From: Roseomonas sp. KE2513
GTDB lineage: Bacteria; Pseudomonadota; Alphaproteobacteria; Acetobacterales; Acetobacteraceae
Direction: 5' to 3'
DNA length: 64,000 nt
Assembly: GCF_016107305.1 (NCBI RefSeq)
Contig: NZ_RCVR01000005.1
Location: 1-64,000 of the forward strand
Every line of letters starts with the position of its first letter. The first letter of the stretch is position 1. A program made the position numbers and the translations under genes. The notes beneath the pieces were generated by a model, which was not told the DNA's origin, did not search any database, and saw only the letters and a program-made list of their open reading frames with translations. Shown here one piece after another: positions 48,429 through 57,616 of this stretch.

Positions 48429-49915
48429 GCACGATGCCGCAGGAAACGCCCGCCCACGACGTCGCCATCATCGGCTACGGCCCCGTCGGCGCCGCCCTCG
48501 CCAACCTGCTGGGTGCGATGGGCATCGGCACCCTCGTGCTGGAGCGCGAGGCCACGGCCTACCACCTGCCCCGCGCCGTCCATTTCGACGACGAGGTGAT
48601 GCGCATCTTCCAATCGATGGGCCTTGCCGAAGCCATCCTGCCGCACACCCACGTCTCTCCCGGCATGCACTTCGTGGACGCGGCCGGCCGCCTCCTGCTC
48701 GACTGGTCCCGCCCCGCCGCGGTCGGCCCGCATGGCTGGAACATCTCCTACCGCTTCCACCAGCCCGACCTGGAGAAGGTGCTGCGGGAGGGCGCCGCCC
48801 GCTTCCCCTCCGTCGAGCTGCGCAACCGCGCCGAGGTCTTCGCCCTCGAGCCCGGCGAGGAGTCGGTTCGCCTCCGCTTCGAGGACCTCTCCAATGGACA
48901 GCCTGGCGAGGCCCGCGCCCGCTACGTCGTCGGCTGCGACGGCGCCCGTTCCCTCGTCCGCCGCTGGATCGGCGAGGCGATGGAGGATCTCGGCTTCCAC
49001 GAGCGCTGGCTCGTCGTGGACGCCATCCTGAAGCGTCCCCGCCCGGACCTCGGCGACCACTCCGTTCAGCACTGCGATCCCCGCCGCCCCGCGACTTACG
49101 TGCGCGGCACCGGCAACCGCCGCCGCTGGGAGATCGCGCTGCGGGAGGAGGACGACCTCGCCGCCCTTTCCCGCCCTGATGCCGCCTGGCCGCTCCTCGC
49201 CCGCTGGATCAGCCCGGACGACGCGACCATCGAGCGCTCGGCCATCTACACCTTCCACAGCACCGTCGCCCGCCGCTGGCGGGAGGGCCGCCTGCTGATC
49301 GCCGGCGACGCCGCGCACCAGACGCCCCCCTTCCTCGGCCAGGGGATGTGCGCGGGCATCCGGGACGTCGCCAACCTCGCCTGGAAGCTCGCCCGCGTCC
49401 TCCGCGGAGAGGCGCCCGACGCCCTCCTCGACACCTACGGCGCCGAGCGCGCACCCCACGCGAGGGGCTATATCCGCGAGGCCGTCCGCCTCGGCGGCCT
49501 CATCAACGCGAAGGCGATGGAGTCCGTCCTCACTCCCGAGGCCCTCTCCGGCGGCGCCGCAGACCGGCTCGTGCCCTTACGCCCCGCCCTCGGCCCCGGC
49601 CTCGCCGCCGGCTGGGCGCGGGACGCGGGCGCCCTGCCACCCCAGCCCCGTCTGGGCAACGGATTACCGCTCGACGACCATGTCGGTCTACGCTTCGCCG
49701 CCGTGATGCGCCCGGACTTCGCCGCGGGCCTCCCGCACGAGCTCCTGGACCGTCTATCAGCGGGGGGAGCCGTGCTGGTGGCCGAGGCGAGCCCGGGAGT
49801 CACGGCGATGCTGGACGGGCTGGATGCCCAGGCCGTCCTGCTCCGCCCCGACCGGCACGTGCTGGGCGCGGCGCGCAACACCGACGACATGCGGGCGCTC
49901 GCCGAGGCGCTCTGA
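48425..49915 (+). CDS. FAD-dependent aromatic hydroxylase (MhpA type)
   Basis: 496 residues. AIIGYGPVGAALANLLGAMGIG is the FAD site, then VVGCDGARSLVRRWIG (DG motif) and RLLIAGDAAHQTPPFLGQGMCAGIRDVANLAWKLARVL (GD motif). This set, with the GQGMCAG loop, is typical of 3-(3-hydroxyphenyl)propionate hydroxylase. It should hydroxylate a phenol next to the OH to give a catechol for the dioxygenase at 50783. ATG 48425 overlaps the previous gene by 4 bases. The other hydroxylase in the window (32434) has a GVRGLNSG loop instead, so the two belong to different groups. Confidence 0.93.
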   Translation: MSTMPQETPAHDVAIIGYGPVGAALANLLGAMGIGTLVLEREATAYHLPRAVHFDDEVMRIFQSMGLAEAILPHTHVSPGMHFVDAAGRLLLDWSRPAAVGPHGWNISYRFHQPDLEKVLREGAARFPSVELRNRAEVFALEPGEESVRLRFEDLSNGQPGEARARYVVGCDGARSLVRRWIGEAMEDLGFHERWLVVDAILKRPRPDLGDHSVQHCDPRRPATYVRGTGNRRRWEIALREEDDLAALSRPDAAWPLLARWISPDDATIERSAIYTFHSTVARRWREGRLLIAGDAAHQTPPFLGQGMCAGIRDVANLAWKLARVLRGEAPDALLDTYGAERAPHARGYIREAVRLGGLINAKAMESVLTPEALSGGAADRLVPLRPALGPGLAAGWARDAGALPPQPRLGNGLPLDDHVGLRFAAVMRPDFAAGLPHELLDRLSAGGAVLVAEASPGVTAMLDGLDAQAVLLRPDRHVLGAARNTDDMRALAEAL

Positions 49916-49931
49916 CCAAAAGGACTGACTG

Positions 49932-50786
49932 ATGAAGCTTGTTTCCTTCGAGAACGCGGGTAAGCCCGGCTTCGGCGTGGTGCAGGGCAACGAGGTCGCC
50001 GACCTGAGCGCCGCCTTCGCCGGCCGCGCCTCCGGCCTGCGTGGCCTCATCGCCGCCGACCTGCTCGGCGAGGTCGAGGCCGCCGCCAAGGGCGCACCGA
50101 AGCTCGCCTTCGACAGCCTGAAGCTCCTGCCGGTCATCCCCGACCCCGACAAGATCATCTGCATCGGCCTCAACTACCTCGATCACGTCGCCGAGACCGG
50201 CCGTGCGCAGACCCCCAACCCTGCCTTCTTCGCGCGCTTCCCCGCCAGCCAGGTCGGCCACGGCCAGCCGCTGATCCGCCCGCGCGTCTCCACCGACTTC
50301 GACTACGAGGGCGAACTGGCCGTCGTGATCGGCAAGGGCGGCCGCCACATCAAGGCCGAGGACGCGCTGAAGCACATCGCCGGCTACTCCTGCTACAACG
50401 AGGGCAGCATCCGCGACTGGCAGCGCCACACGACGCAGTTCACCGCGGGCAAGACCTTCGCCGGCACCGGCGGCTTCGGCCCCTGGCTCGTCACCGCGGA
50501 CGAGATCCCCGATCCCTCCAAGCTCACGCTGGAAACCCGCCTCAACGGCCAGGTGGTCCAGCACACGACGACCGATCTGCTGATCACCCCCGTGCCGCAG
50601 ATCATCGTTTACCTCTCGACGATCCTGCCCCTCCTGCCCGGCGACGTCATCGTCACGGGCACGCCGGGCGGCGTCGGCATGAAGCGCACGCCCCCGCTCT
50701 GGATGAAGCCCGGCGACGTCGCCGAGGTCGAGATCTCGGGCATCGGCGTGCTCCGCAACCCCGTGGTGGAAGAAGCCGTGTCATGA
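49932..50786 (+). CDS. Fumarylacetoacetate hydrolase (FAH) family protein
   Basis: 284 residues. ICIGLNYLDHVAETGR, RPRVSTDFDYEGELAVVIGKGGRHI, GYSCYNEGSIRDWQR and GDVIVTGTPGGVGMKRTPP are the FAH-fold motifs with the Glu/Asp metal ligands. It is related to the 20290 gene (same motif set) but to a different substrate. In the operon it follows the hydroxylase by 16 bp and overlaps the dioxygenase by 4 bp. The natural job is hydrolysis or isomerisation/decarboxylation of the ring-cleavage product. Confidence 0.92.
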   Translation: MKLVSFENAGKPGFGVVQGNEVADLSAAFAGRASGLRGLIAADLLGEVEAAAKGAPKLAFDSLKLLPVIPDPDKIICIGLNYLDHVAETGRAQTPNPAFFARFPASQVGHGQPLIRPRVSTDFDYEGELAVVIGKGGRHIKAEDALKHIAGYSCYNEGSIRDWQRHTTQFTAGKTFAGTGGFGPWLVTADEIPDPSKLTLETRLNGQVVQHTTTDLLITPVPQIIVYLSTILPLLPGDVIVTGTPGGVGMKRTPPLWMKPGDVAEVEISGIGVLRNPVVEEAVS

Positions 50787-51766
50787 CGATCCGGGCGCTG
50801 GGCTACATGGTCATCGGCTCCGACAGGCTGTCGGAGTGGGAAGGTTTCGCGACCGGGCTGCTCGGCATGCAGCGCGTGGACCGCGGCGCCGGCATGCGGG
50901 CCTTCCGCATGGATGACCGCGCCCAGCGCCTGCTCGTCTCGAGGGAGGCGGCGCCGGCCACCATCGGCTGGGAAGTGGCCGACGCCGCAGCGCTCGACGC
51001 GCTCGCGGCGCGGCTGGAGGCCGCGGGCACGAAGGTGTCCCGCGGCAGCCGCGCCCTGGCCGGCGAACGCCAGGTCACCGACCTCATCCTCTTCCAGGAC
51101 CCCCAGGGCACGCCGCTGGAGGTCTTCCACGGCGGTCTGCGCGCGGACACGGCCTTCACCCCCGGCCGCCCCATCTCCGGCTTCCTCACGGGACCGCTCG
51201 GCATGGGCCACGCGGTGCTGCACGTCGCCGACGCCGACGCCCTCATGCCCTTCTACCGCGACTTGCTGGGCTTCGGCGTCAGCGACTGGTCGCGCAAGCC
51301 CTACCCACTCTACTTCTTCCACGTGAACGGCCGGCACCACTCCTTCGCCATGGTCGGCTCAGGGCAAACAGGGCTGCACCACTTCATGGTGGAGCTCGGC
51401 GCGCTCGACGATGTCGGCCAGGGCCACGACATTGCCCGCACGGAGGAAGGGCGCCTCGCCTACGGCCTCGGCCGCCACACCAACGACCACGTCACCTCCT
51501 TCTATGCCCGCACGCCCTCCGACTTCTTCGTCGAGTACGGCTGGGGTGGCCAGATCATCGATCCCGCCACCTGGCAGCCGCACGAGACCTTCGACGGACC
51601 CACCCTCTGGGGCCACGAGCGCTTCAACCTGCCGGAAGAAGACCGCGCGAGGATGCGCGCGATCGCCATGGACGCCGCCGCCCGCGGCGTGCGCGTGCCC
51701 AACCCACGCCCCGCGCCCTTCGCCACTGGATGTGCCTGGGCCGACGCCGTGATCCGCGCGGAATAG
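50783..51766 (+). CDS. VOC-family extradiol ring-cleavage dioxygenase
   Basis: 327 residues with two glyoxalase-like modules. The C-terminal module has the iron ligands His143 (GMGHAVLHV), His199/200 (LHHFMVEL) and Glu251 (FFVEYGWGG), and the conserved acid-base residues His185/186, His236 (TNDHV) and Tyr241. This is the BphC-type extradiol active site, so the protein should open a catechol by meta-cleavage. ATG 50783 overlaps the FAH stop as ATGA. Two Bug genes follow in the same direction. Confidence 0.92.
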   Translation: MTIRALGYMVIGSDRLSEWEGFATGLLGMQRVDRGAGMRAFRMDDRAQRLLVSREAAPATIGWEVADAAALDALAARLEAAGTKVSRGSRALAGERQVTDLILFQDPQGTPLEVFHGGLRADTAFTPGRPISGFLTGPLGMGHAVLHVADADALMPFYRDLLGFGVSDWSRKPYPLYFFHVNGRHHSFAMVGSGQTGLHHFMVELGALDDVGQGHDIARTEEGRLAYGLGRHTNDHVTSFYARTPSDFFVEYGWGGQIIDPATWQPHETFDGPTLWGHERFNLPEEDRARMRAIAMDAAARGVRVPNPRPAPFATGCAWADAVIRAE

Positions 51767-51793
51767 CGAAGAACAGCGGAAGGGGAGGGAAGG

Positions 51794-52750
51794 ATGATCA
51801 ACAGGCGCATCTTGTCCGGCGCGCTGCTCGCGCTGCCGGCGCTGCGCGTGGCCGAGGCGCAGGAAAGCTACCCCGCCCGGCCGATTCAGGTGATCAACCC
51901 CTATCCCGCCGGTGGCGCGACCGACCTGATGGCCCGCGCCCTCGCGGCCGGCCTGTCGGAGCGCCTGGGCCAGCCCGTCGTCGTGGTGAACCGCGACGGC
52001 GCGGCGGGCTCGGTCGGCACCCTTTCGGTCGCGCGCGCGGCCCCGGACGGCTACACCCTGGCCTTCGTGCCGGCGCTGGTACTCTCCGTGCTTCCGGTGA
52101 CGCAGCCGAATTCTGGCCTGCGGCCGAACGCGCTGCGGCCGGTGTGCCAGATGTTCGCCAACGCGCAGGCAATCGCCGTGCGCGCGGATTCACCGCTCCG
52201 CAGCCTGACCGACCTGGTGGCGGCCGCGAAGGCGACACCGGGCGCGGTCACCTACGGCTCCCTCGGCATCGCCTCCATCCCACACCTCGCCATCCTCCAA
52301 TGGGCGCGTGTCGCGGGCATCGAGATGACCCACGTGCCCTATAGGGGCGATGGCGCGGTGCTGACGGACGCGCTGGCAGGCCGCATCGACTTCGCCGCCA
52401 TCGTGCTCGGCTCCGCCTCGGGCCGCAGCGACATGCGGTTGCTCGCGGTGTTCGACACGGCGCGCAACCCTGCCTTCCCCGACGTGCCCACCGCGATGGA
52501 ACAGGGCTACGACGTGGCGCCCACCTCCTTCGGGGGATTGATGGCCCCTGCCGGCACGCCGCCCGAGCGCGTGGCCGTGCTGGAGGCCGCCTGCGCCGCC
52601 GTGGCGCCGGAGGAGCTGTACCGCGCCGCGGCGCGGCGCGCCCTACAGCCGGCAGCCTATCACAGCGGCGCCTCTGCCTTCGCCGAGCGCCTTGCGCGCG
52701 ATGTCGCGGAGAAGGCGGAGCTGCTGAAGGGCATCGACCTAAGCCCCTAA
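51794..52750 (+). CDS. Bug family periplasmic substrate-binding protein
   Basis: 318 residues. The signal INRRILSGALLALPALRVAEAQ precedes SYPARPIQVINPYPAGGATDLMARALAAGL; VNRDGAAGSVGTLSVARAAPDGYTLAF and MTHVPYRGDGAVLTDAL follow. ATG 51794 has GGAAGGGGAGGGAAGG upstream. It is 27 bp after the dioxygenase stop and is paired with another Bug 54 bp later. Both share the unusual VNRDG/LNRDG in the second motif, so this pair may have duplicated in place. Confidence 0.92.
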   Translation: MINRRILSGALLALPALRVAEAQESYPARPIQVINPYPAGGATDLMARALAAGLSERLGQPVVVVNRDGAAGSVGTLSVARAAPDGYTLAFVPALVLSVLPVTQPNSGLRPNALRPVCQMFANAQAIAVRADSPLRSLTDLVAAAKATPGAVTYGSLGIASIPHLAILQWARVAGIEMTHVPYRGDGAVLTDALAGRIDFAAIVLGSASGRSDMRLLAVFDTARNPAFPDVPTAMEQGYDVAPTSFGGLMAPAGTPPERVAVLEAACAAVAPEELYRAAARRALQPAAYHSGASAFAERLARDVAEKAELLKGIDLSP

Positions 52751-52804
52751 CCCGCACGTGAAGCGGGGGCGTGAAGCATGAAGGCAGGAGGAAAGGAAAA
52801 CGGG

Positions 52805-53758
52805 ATGATCGCACGTCGTGTATTGGCCGCGGCCGCGCTGGCCCTCACCGGTGCCGGGCCGGCACTGGCTCAGGAGGGAGTGCCGCGCAATATCACGCTG
52901 ATCGTGCCCTTCTCCGCCGGGAGCGTCGTGGACATCATGGCGCGGCCCTTCGCGGAGGCGATGCGCGCCGCGCTCGGCGGCGGCGCGAGCGTGGTGGTGC
53001 TGAACCGGGACGGCGGGGGAGGGGCGGTCGGCGCCGCCGCGGCCGCCTCGGCCCGCCCGGACGGCGCGACCCTCTATTTCGGCCCGTCCGGCATGCTCAC
53101 CACGCTGCCTTTCCTCGTGCCGAACCTTCCCTACGCCTGGGGCGCACTCCAGCCGGTATGCCAGACCTTCGAGAACATCTTCGTCCTGGGCGTGCCCGCG
53201 AACTCACCCTATCGCTCCGCCACCGAACTGCTGGCGGACGGGCGCGCGCGGCCCGAGCAGATTTCCTGGGGCGATGCAGGGCCGGGCACGGTCGGCAACC
53301 TCGTCGCGCTGGAACTGTCGAAGCTCACGGGCGCGCGGATGACGCACGTGCCCTACCGCAGCTCACCTCAGATGATCCTGGACACCCAGTCCGGCGCGCT
53401 CGCCTTCTCGATGCCGACTTATGCGACCATTCGCGGGACGGACATCCGCCCGCTCGCGGTGGTGGCGGATGAGCGGCAGCCCAGCCTGCCCGAGGTGCCC
53501 ACGCTGAAGGAGCTTGGCTATCAGGTGGACTGGCGCGGCTTCGGTGGCGTCATGGCCCCGAAGGGTACGCCCCCCGCGCTGGTGCACCGTCTGGAGGCCG
53601 CCTGCCTGGACGCTGTGCGGAGCGAGGGTTACCGCGCTATGGCTGCCAACACCGGCCAGATCGCGCCGCCCCTGAACGCCGCAGCCTTCGGCGAACGCCT
53701 GTCCGCCGAATACCGCAACGCTGCCTCTTTCCTACGGGAGATGAACCTGGTGCGGTAG
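52805..53758 (+). CDS. Bug family periplasmic substrate-binding protein (tandem with the previous)
   Basis: 317 residues. IARRVLAAAALALTGAGPALAQ is the signal; then RNITLIVPFSAGSVVDIMARPFAEAM, where the PGG loop is SAGSVVD, LNRDGGGGAVGAAAAASARPDGATLYFG, and MTHVPYRSSPQMILD, where PYRG is PYRS. ATG 52805 is chosen because AGGAGGAAAGG lies 10-20 bases before it; ATG 52778 would add a basic leader. Its C-terminal region resembles the preceding Bug, with which it forms a tandem. No membrane subunit follows, so the operon ends here. Confidence 0.88.
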   Translation: MIARRVLAAAALALTGAGPALAQEGVPRNITLIVPFSAGSVVDIMARPFAEAMRAALGGGASVVVLNRDGGGGAVGAAAAASARPDGATLYFGPSGMLTTLPFLVPNLPYAWGALQPVCQTFENIFVLGVPANSPYRSATELLADGRARPEQISWGDAGPGTVGNLVALELSKLTGARMTHVPYRSSPQMILDTQSGALAFSMPTYATIRGTDIRPLAVVADERQPSLPEVPTLKELGYQVDWRGFGGVMAPKGTPPALVHRLEAACLDAVRSEGYRAMAANTGQIAPPLNAAAFGERLSAEYRNAASFLREMNLVR

Positions 53759-53988
53759 ACTGGCCGCGCAGACTTGTGACCATGCCGGCTGCCCACGCAG
53801 GCGGGCGGTCCACGGCGATGCCTTGAACAGGGTGGCTCGGTAGTCTGGCTGCCGTCGGTGCGCGCCGGACCTGCCGTCACCCGCCAGCGGATACGATCAG
53901 CCGGCGCCGCATCAGGGAGGGCGCGCACAGTTCCTGCCCCACGCGCCCCCACCTTGGACTCAAGCCCGATCCATGCATCACAGCCCTC

Positions 53989-55479
53989 ATGAGCCTCATC
54001 CTCGCCTGCGATCTCGGCGCCACCACCTTCCGCGCCGCCCTTCTGGACCCCGCCGGGCGGACCGTCGCTGAGGCGACCGCGGCGGCCGACCTGCCGGGTG
54101 GCGCCACCGCGATGGAGGCCGATCCTGATCACTGGTGGCGCCTGCTTCTCCAGGCCGTCGACGCTCTCGCGCAGAGCGACGCCCATCTCGGCCTTGTCCG
54201 TGGGGTCGCTCTCTGCGGCCTCACGCGAACGCAGATCTTCCTCGATACGGAGGGCCGCGTGCTGCGGCCGGCGATCACCTTCCGCGACACTCGCGCGGTG
54301 GCGGAGGCCGACGCCCTGCTCGCCCGCGTGCCGGGGGACTGGCCGGAACGTGCCCAGCTCAACGCCTTCCACCCCGCCGCACGCCTGGCATGGCTGGCGG
54401 CACGCGAACCGGGCGTGCTGGAGCGGCTGCACGCGGTCCTCGACCCCAAGGACTACCTCAACTTCCGCCTCACCGGGCGCATGGCGACGGACAGCGTGTC
54501 GGGCGCCCGGCTGCGGGCGACGCTCGCCCCGTGGCCGGGTGAGGGCAGTCTGGCAGGAATAATCGGCCTGCCACCGGCAATTGCCTCGACGCGCTTCCTC
54601 CTGCCTACAGAAGTGCTGGGCACCGTCCGGTCCGATCTGCCCGGGGCGCTCGCGGGGCTGGCGGGACAGCCGGTCTTCGCCGGTGCCAACGACACCTGGG
54701 CGGCCGTGGCCGGGCTCGGCGCGCTGCGCCCTGGCCTGGCCTACAACATCTCCGGCACGACGGAGGTGCTGGGCGCGCTGGGCACCGAGGCGGTCGAGGC
54801 GCCCGGACTACTCTCGGTCGACTGGGGGCCCGGCTTGCAGCAGATCGGCGGCCCGAGCCAGTCCGGCGCGGACAGCGTCCCGTGGCTCCTCGGCCTCCTG
54901 GCCGAGGGCAGCGCAGGGCCGGCTGCGGACGGGCTGCAACGCCTGCTCGCGCTGCCACGGGACGCCTCTCCGGCCCTGTTCCTCCCCTTCCTTCAAGGAG
55001 AGAGAGTGCCCTACTGGGATCCGCGCCTGCGTGGGGCCTGGCTCGGCCTCAACCGACGGCACGGGGCGACGGACCTTGCCTGGGCAGTGCTTGAAGGCGT
55101 GGCCTTCCTCAACCGCACTGTCCTCGCCCGCGCGGAGGCCGCGCTGGGCCTCCCCGTGCGGGAGATCCGCCTCGGCGGCGGCGGCGCGGCCAGCGGGACC
55201 TGGTGTCGCATCAAGGCCGACGTGACCAACCGCCCCATCGTGGTGGGAGAGGCCGCGGAGCCCGGCCTGCTGGGATGCGCCATGCTGGCCTGGGCCGGGC
55301 TCGGCATGTTTCCCGACCTCGCCGCGGCACAGCGGGCGCTCGCACGTCCGGCACGCCGCTACGAGCCCGACCCCGCACGCCGCGACGCCTATGAACCTCT
55401 CTACGCCGCCTGGACCGCGGCGGTGGCGGCGTTGCGGCCGGGCGCGGCGGAACTGGCCGCGCTCCGCTCCCCGTCCTGA
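53989..55479 (+). CDS. FGGY family carbohydrate kinase (xylulokinase-like)
   Basis: 496 residues. LILACDLGATTFRAALLDPAGRTVAEA is the N-terminal phosphate loop. GVALCGLTRTQIFLDTEGRVLRPAITFRDTRA gives the sugar-site region with the catalytic Asp in RDTRA-like form, then GANDTWAAVAGLGA, NISGTTEVLGALG and IRLGGGGAASGTWCRIKADVTNRPIVVGEAAEPGLLGCAMLAWAG. It phosphorylates a sugar or polyol with ATP. ATG 53989 starts at the family N-terminus. It is followed by a ribose-type ABC permease, binding protein and ATPase, so it activates the transported sugar. Confidence 0.92.
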   Translation: MSLILACDLGATTFRAALLDPAGRTVAEATAAADLPGGATAMEADPDHWWRLLLQAVDALAQSDAHLGLVRGVALCGLTRTQIFLDTEGRVLRPAITFRDTRAVAEADALLARVPGDWPERAQLNAFHPAARLAWLAAREPGVLERLHAVLDPKDYLNFRLTGRMATDSVSGARLRATLAPWPGEGSLAGIIGLPPAIASTRFLLPTEVLGTVRSDLPGALAGLAGQPVFAGANDTWAAVAGLGALRPGLAYNISGTTEVLGALGTEAVEAPGLLSVDWGPGLQQIGGPSQSGADSVPWLLGLLAEGSAGPAADGLQRLLALPRDASPALFLPFLQGERVPYWDPRLRGAWLGLNRRHGATDLAWAVLEGVAFLNRTVLARAEAALGLPVREIRLGGGGAASGTWCRIKADVTNRPIVVGEAAEPGLLGCAMLAWAGLGMFPDLAAAQRALARPARRYEPDPARRDAYEPLYAAWTAAVAALRPGAAELAALRSPS

Positions 55480-55663
55480 GGGCAGGAGTGGCCGGGGTGA
55501 CGGGCCGCGCCGCCCGGTCCATCCTGCGCCCGACGCGCCGCAGGACCGTGGCGCGCGGGCGCATGATCGTCACGGAGGGTGGGCTGTTGGCTGCGCAAGC
55601 AGGATTGTCCAGGCGCAGGGTTCTCCTGCGGCAGAAGCGGCGTTGCCGGGCGATCGTCACTTC

Positions 55664-56629
55664 ATGACGGCTCTTCTCTCACGCTTCGGCACGGCGCTGG
55701 CGGGGTTCCTCGTGCTCCTCTCCTTCGGGGCCTTCGCCGAGAACTTCGCCAGTCCCGGCAACCTCTCCCTCATCCTCAAGGACACCGCCTTCCTCGCGGT
55801 ACTGGCCATCGGCTTCACCCTGGCTCTGGCAACGGCGGAACTGGACCTTTCCATCGCCGACGTCGCGAGCCTGGCGGCGGTCGTGACGGGCGCGCTGATC
55901 CAGGGCGGCACGATGCCGGCGCTGGCCGTGCTGGCGGGCCTTGCCACCGGGCTGGGCGCCGGGCTGGTCAACGGCTTCGCGGTGACCGTCCTCGGCGTTC
56001 CCTCGCTGATCGCGACCCTGGGCACGGCGGCCGTCGCGCGCGGCTTCGGCTTCATGATCACGCAGGGCGTCGCCTTCGTCGGGCGCTGGCCGCGGGAGTT
56101 CACGGGGCTCGCGCGCGGCTCGCTGCTCGGCGTGTCGAACATGATCTGGTGGATGGCGGCGATCGGCCTGCTCGCCTGGGTCCTCCTGAAGCGCACGCGC
56201 ACCGGCCTGCACATGCTGGCGACGGGTGAGGCCGACGAGGCGGCGCGGCTGGCAGGCATCCGCACACGGCGCATGAAGCGTCTGGGCCTAGTGCTCGCGG
56301 GCCTGCTGGCGGGCGTCACGGCGGTGCTGCTCGCGGCCAGCCTTTCCTCCGCCGCACCGAACATGGCCGGGGACCACTTCCTCTACGCCATCGCCGCGGT
56401 GCTGCTCGGCATGACGATGATCGAGCCGGGGCGGCCCAACATCCCTGGCACGCTCCTCGCCGCCTTCATGCTGAAGGCATTGGGCAACGGGCTGGTCCTG
56501 CTTGGCGCGCCCTATTACGCGCAGGATATCGCGCTCGGCGTCATCATCACGGGGTCGGTCGCGCTGTCCTCCACGGTGATGCGGCGCGCCGCCTTCACCA
56601 AGCGGCTGAACCTGCGCACAGCTGCCTGA
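55664..56629 (+). CDS. Ribose/xylose-type ABC transporter permease
   Basis: 321 residues with about nine hydrophobic helices (LAGFLVLLSFGAFAENFASPGNLSLILKDTAFLAVLAIGFTLALATAELDLSIADVASLAAVVTGAL) and the BPD_transp_2 signature around AVARGFGFMITQGVAFVGRWPREFTGLARGSLLG. It is an RbsC/XylH-type sugar permease in the inner membrane. ATG 55664 is chosen as the first Met of the helix block; upstream in the frame is low-complexity. The gap to the kinase (55480-55663) holds no gene I can support. Confidence 0.9.
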   Translation: MTALLSRFGTALAGFLVLLSFGAFAENFASPGNLSLILKDTAFLAVLAIGFTLALATAELDLSIADVASLAAVVTGALIQGGTMPALAVLAGLATGLGAGLVNGFAVTVLGVPSLIATLGTAAVARGFGFMITQGVAFVGRWPREFTGLARGSLLGVSNMIWWMAAIGLLAWVLLKRTRTGLHMLATGEADEAARLAGIRTRRMKRLGLVLAGLLAGVTAVLLAASLSSAAPNMAGDHFLYAIAAVLLGMTMIEPGRPNIPGTLLAAFMLKALGNGLVLLGAPYYAQDIALGVIITGSVALSSTVMRRAAFTKRLNLRTAA

Positions 56630-56662
56630 CACAATCTTAATGCGATCGGGAGACAGAACGCG

Positions 56663-57616
56663 ATGCTGAGACGGGATCTGCTGGGCGCCTCCGCCGCCAT
56701 GGTGGCCATGGCGGCGGGCCCGGCCGCGGCGCAGGCGCCGTTCGAGCTGGCGGTCATCGGCTTCCAGATGTCTTCCGAGACCCACGCCCGCGCCGCCAAT
56801 GCGGCCGCCGCGGCGGCGCGGGCGAAGGGCTGGAACGTCACCCTGCTGAACTCCGAGGGCTCGCTGCCGAAGCACGCCGAGCAGTTCGACGCGCTGGTCC
56901 AGCGCAAGCCCGGCGGCATCGTCGTCTGCATGGGCAAGCCAACGGAGGCGGACGCGCAGTTCGCCGCCGCGGCCAAGGCGGGCATTCCGGTGATCACCAT
57001 CATGTCCGGCTCCAGCCCCCACACGCTGTTCGACGTGGCGGTGAACGAGTACCAGGTCGGCGCCCAGGCGGCACTCTGGCTGCTCGGCCGCATGAACTAC
57101 CGCGGCGCGCTGCTCACCGTGCGGTTCGAGGGGAACGCCGCCACCCGCATCCGCGGCAAGGTGCTGGACGTGGTGCTGTCGGAGAACCAGGCGGTCACCG
57201 TCCTCGGGCGCCATGCCATGGCCCGCACGGCAAGCTGGCAGGAGGACGTGCGCGCCGGCATGCAGGCGCTGCTGCTGCGTAACCGTGGCCGGTACGAGGG
57301 GATCTGGGCCTCCTTCGACGGGCAGGCCTATGTGGTGGACGACCTGCTGCAGGCACAGGGCGCGAAGAAGGGCGAGGTGTCCATCATCTCCGTCGATGGC
57401 GGCAAGGAGACCTATCGGCGGATCGCCGATCCCGAATCCACCCTGATGGCCACCGTGGCGATTCCCTTCGAGGAGATGGGCCGGCGCGCGACCGCCGCGA
57501 TGGAGAGCATCGCTGTCCGCAAGCAGCCGGTGGCGAGCGTCACCGCTGGTCCCTACCTGCTGCTGGAGGCCGAGCTGGTCGACCAGTCCAACGTGGCCCG
57601 CTACCTCGCGCCATGA
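56663..57616 (+). CDS. Sugar ABC transporter periplasmic binding protein
   Basis: 317 residues. The signal is LRRDLLGASAAMVAMAAGPAAAQ; the mature part has the Peripla_BP_4 fold (FELAVIGFQMSSETHARAANAAAAAARAKGWNVTLLNSEGS, FDALVQRKPGGIVVCMGKPTEADAQFAAAAKAGIPVITIMSG, GAQAALWLLGRM, EGIWASFDGQAYVVDDLLQAQG, ISVDGGKETYRRIADPESTLMATVAIPFEEMG). ATG 56663 follows GGGAGACAG. The stop overlaps the ATPase start by 4 bases. The ligand would be a sugar or polyol. Confidence 0.92.
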   Translation: MLRRDLLGASAAMVAMAAGPAAAQAPFELAVIGFQMSSETHARAANAAAAAARAKGWNVTLLNSEGSLPKHAEQFDALVQRKPGGIVVCMGKPTEADAQFAAAAKAGIPVITIMSGSSPHTLFDVAVNEYQVGAQAALWLLGRMNYRGALLTVRFEGNAATRIRGKVLDVVLSENQAVTVLGRHAMARTASWQEDVRAGMQALLLRNRGRYEGIWASFDGQAYVVDDLLQAQGAKKGEVSIISVDGGKETYRRIADPESTLMATVAIPFEEMGRRATAAMESIAVRKQPVASVTAGPYLLLEAELVDQSNVARYLAP

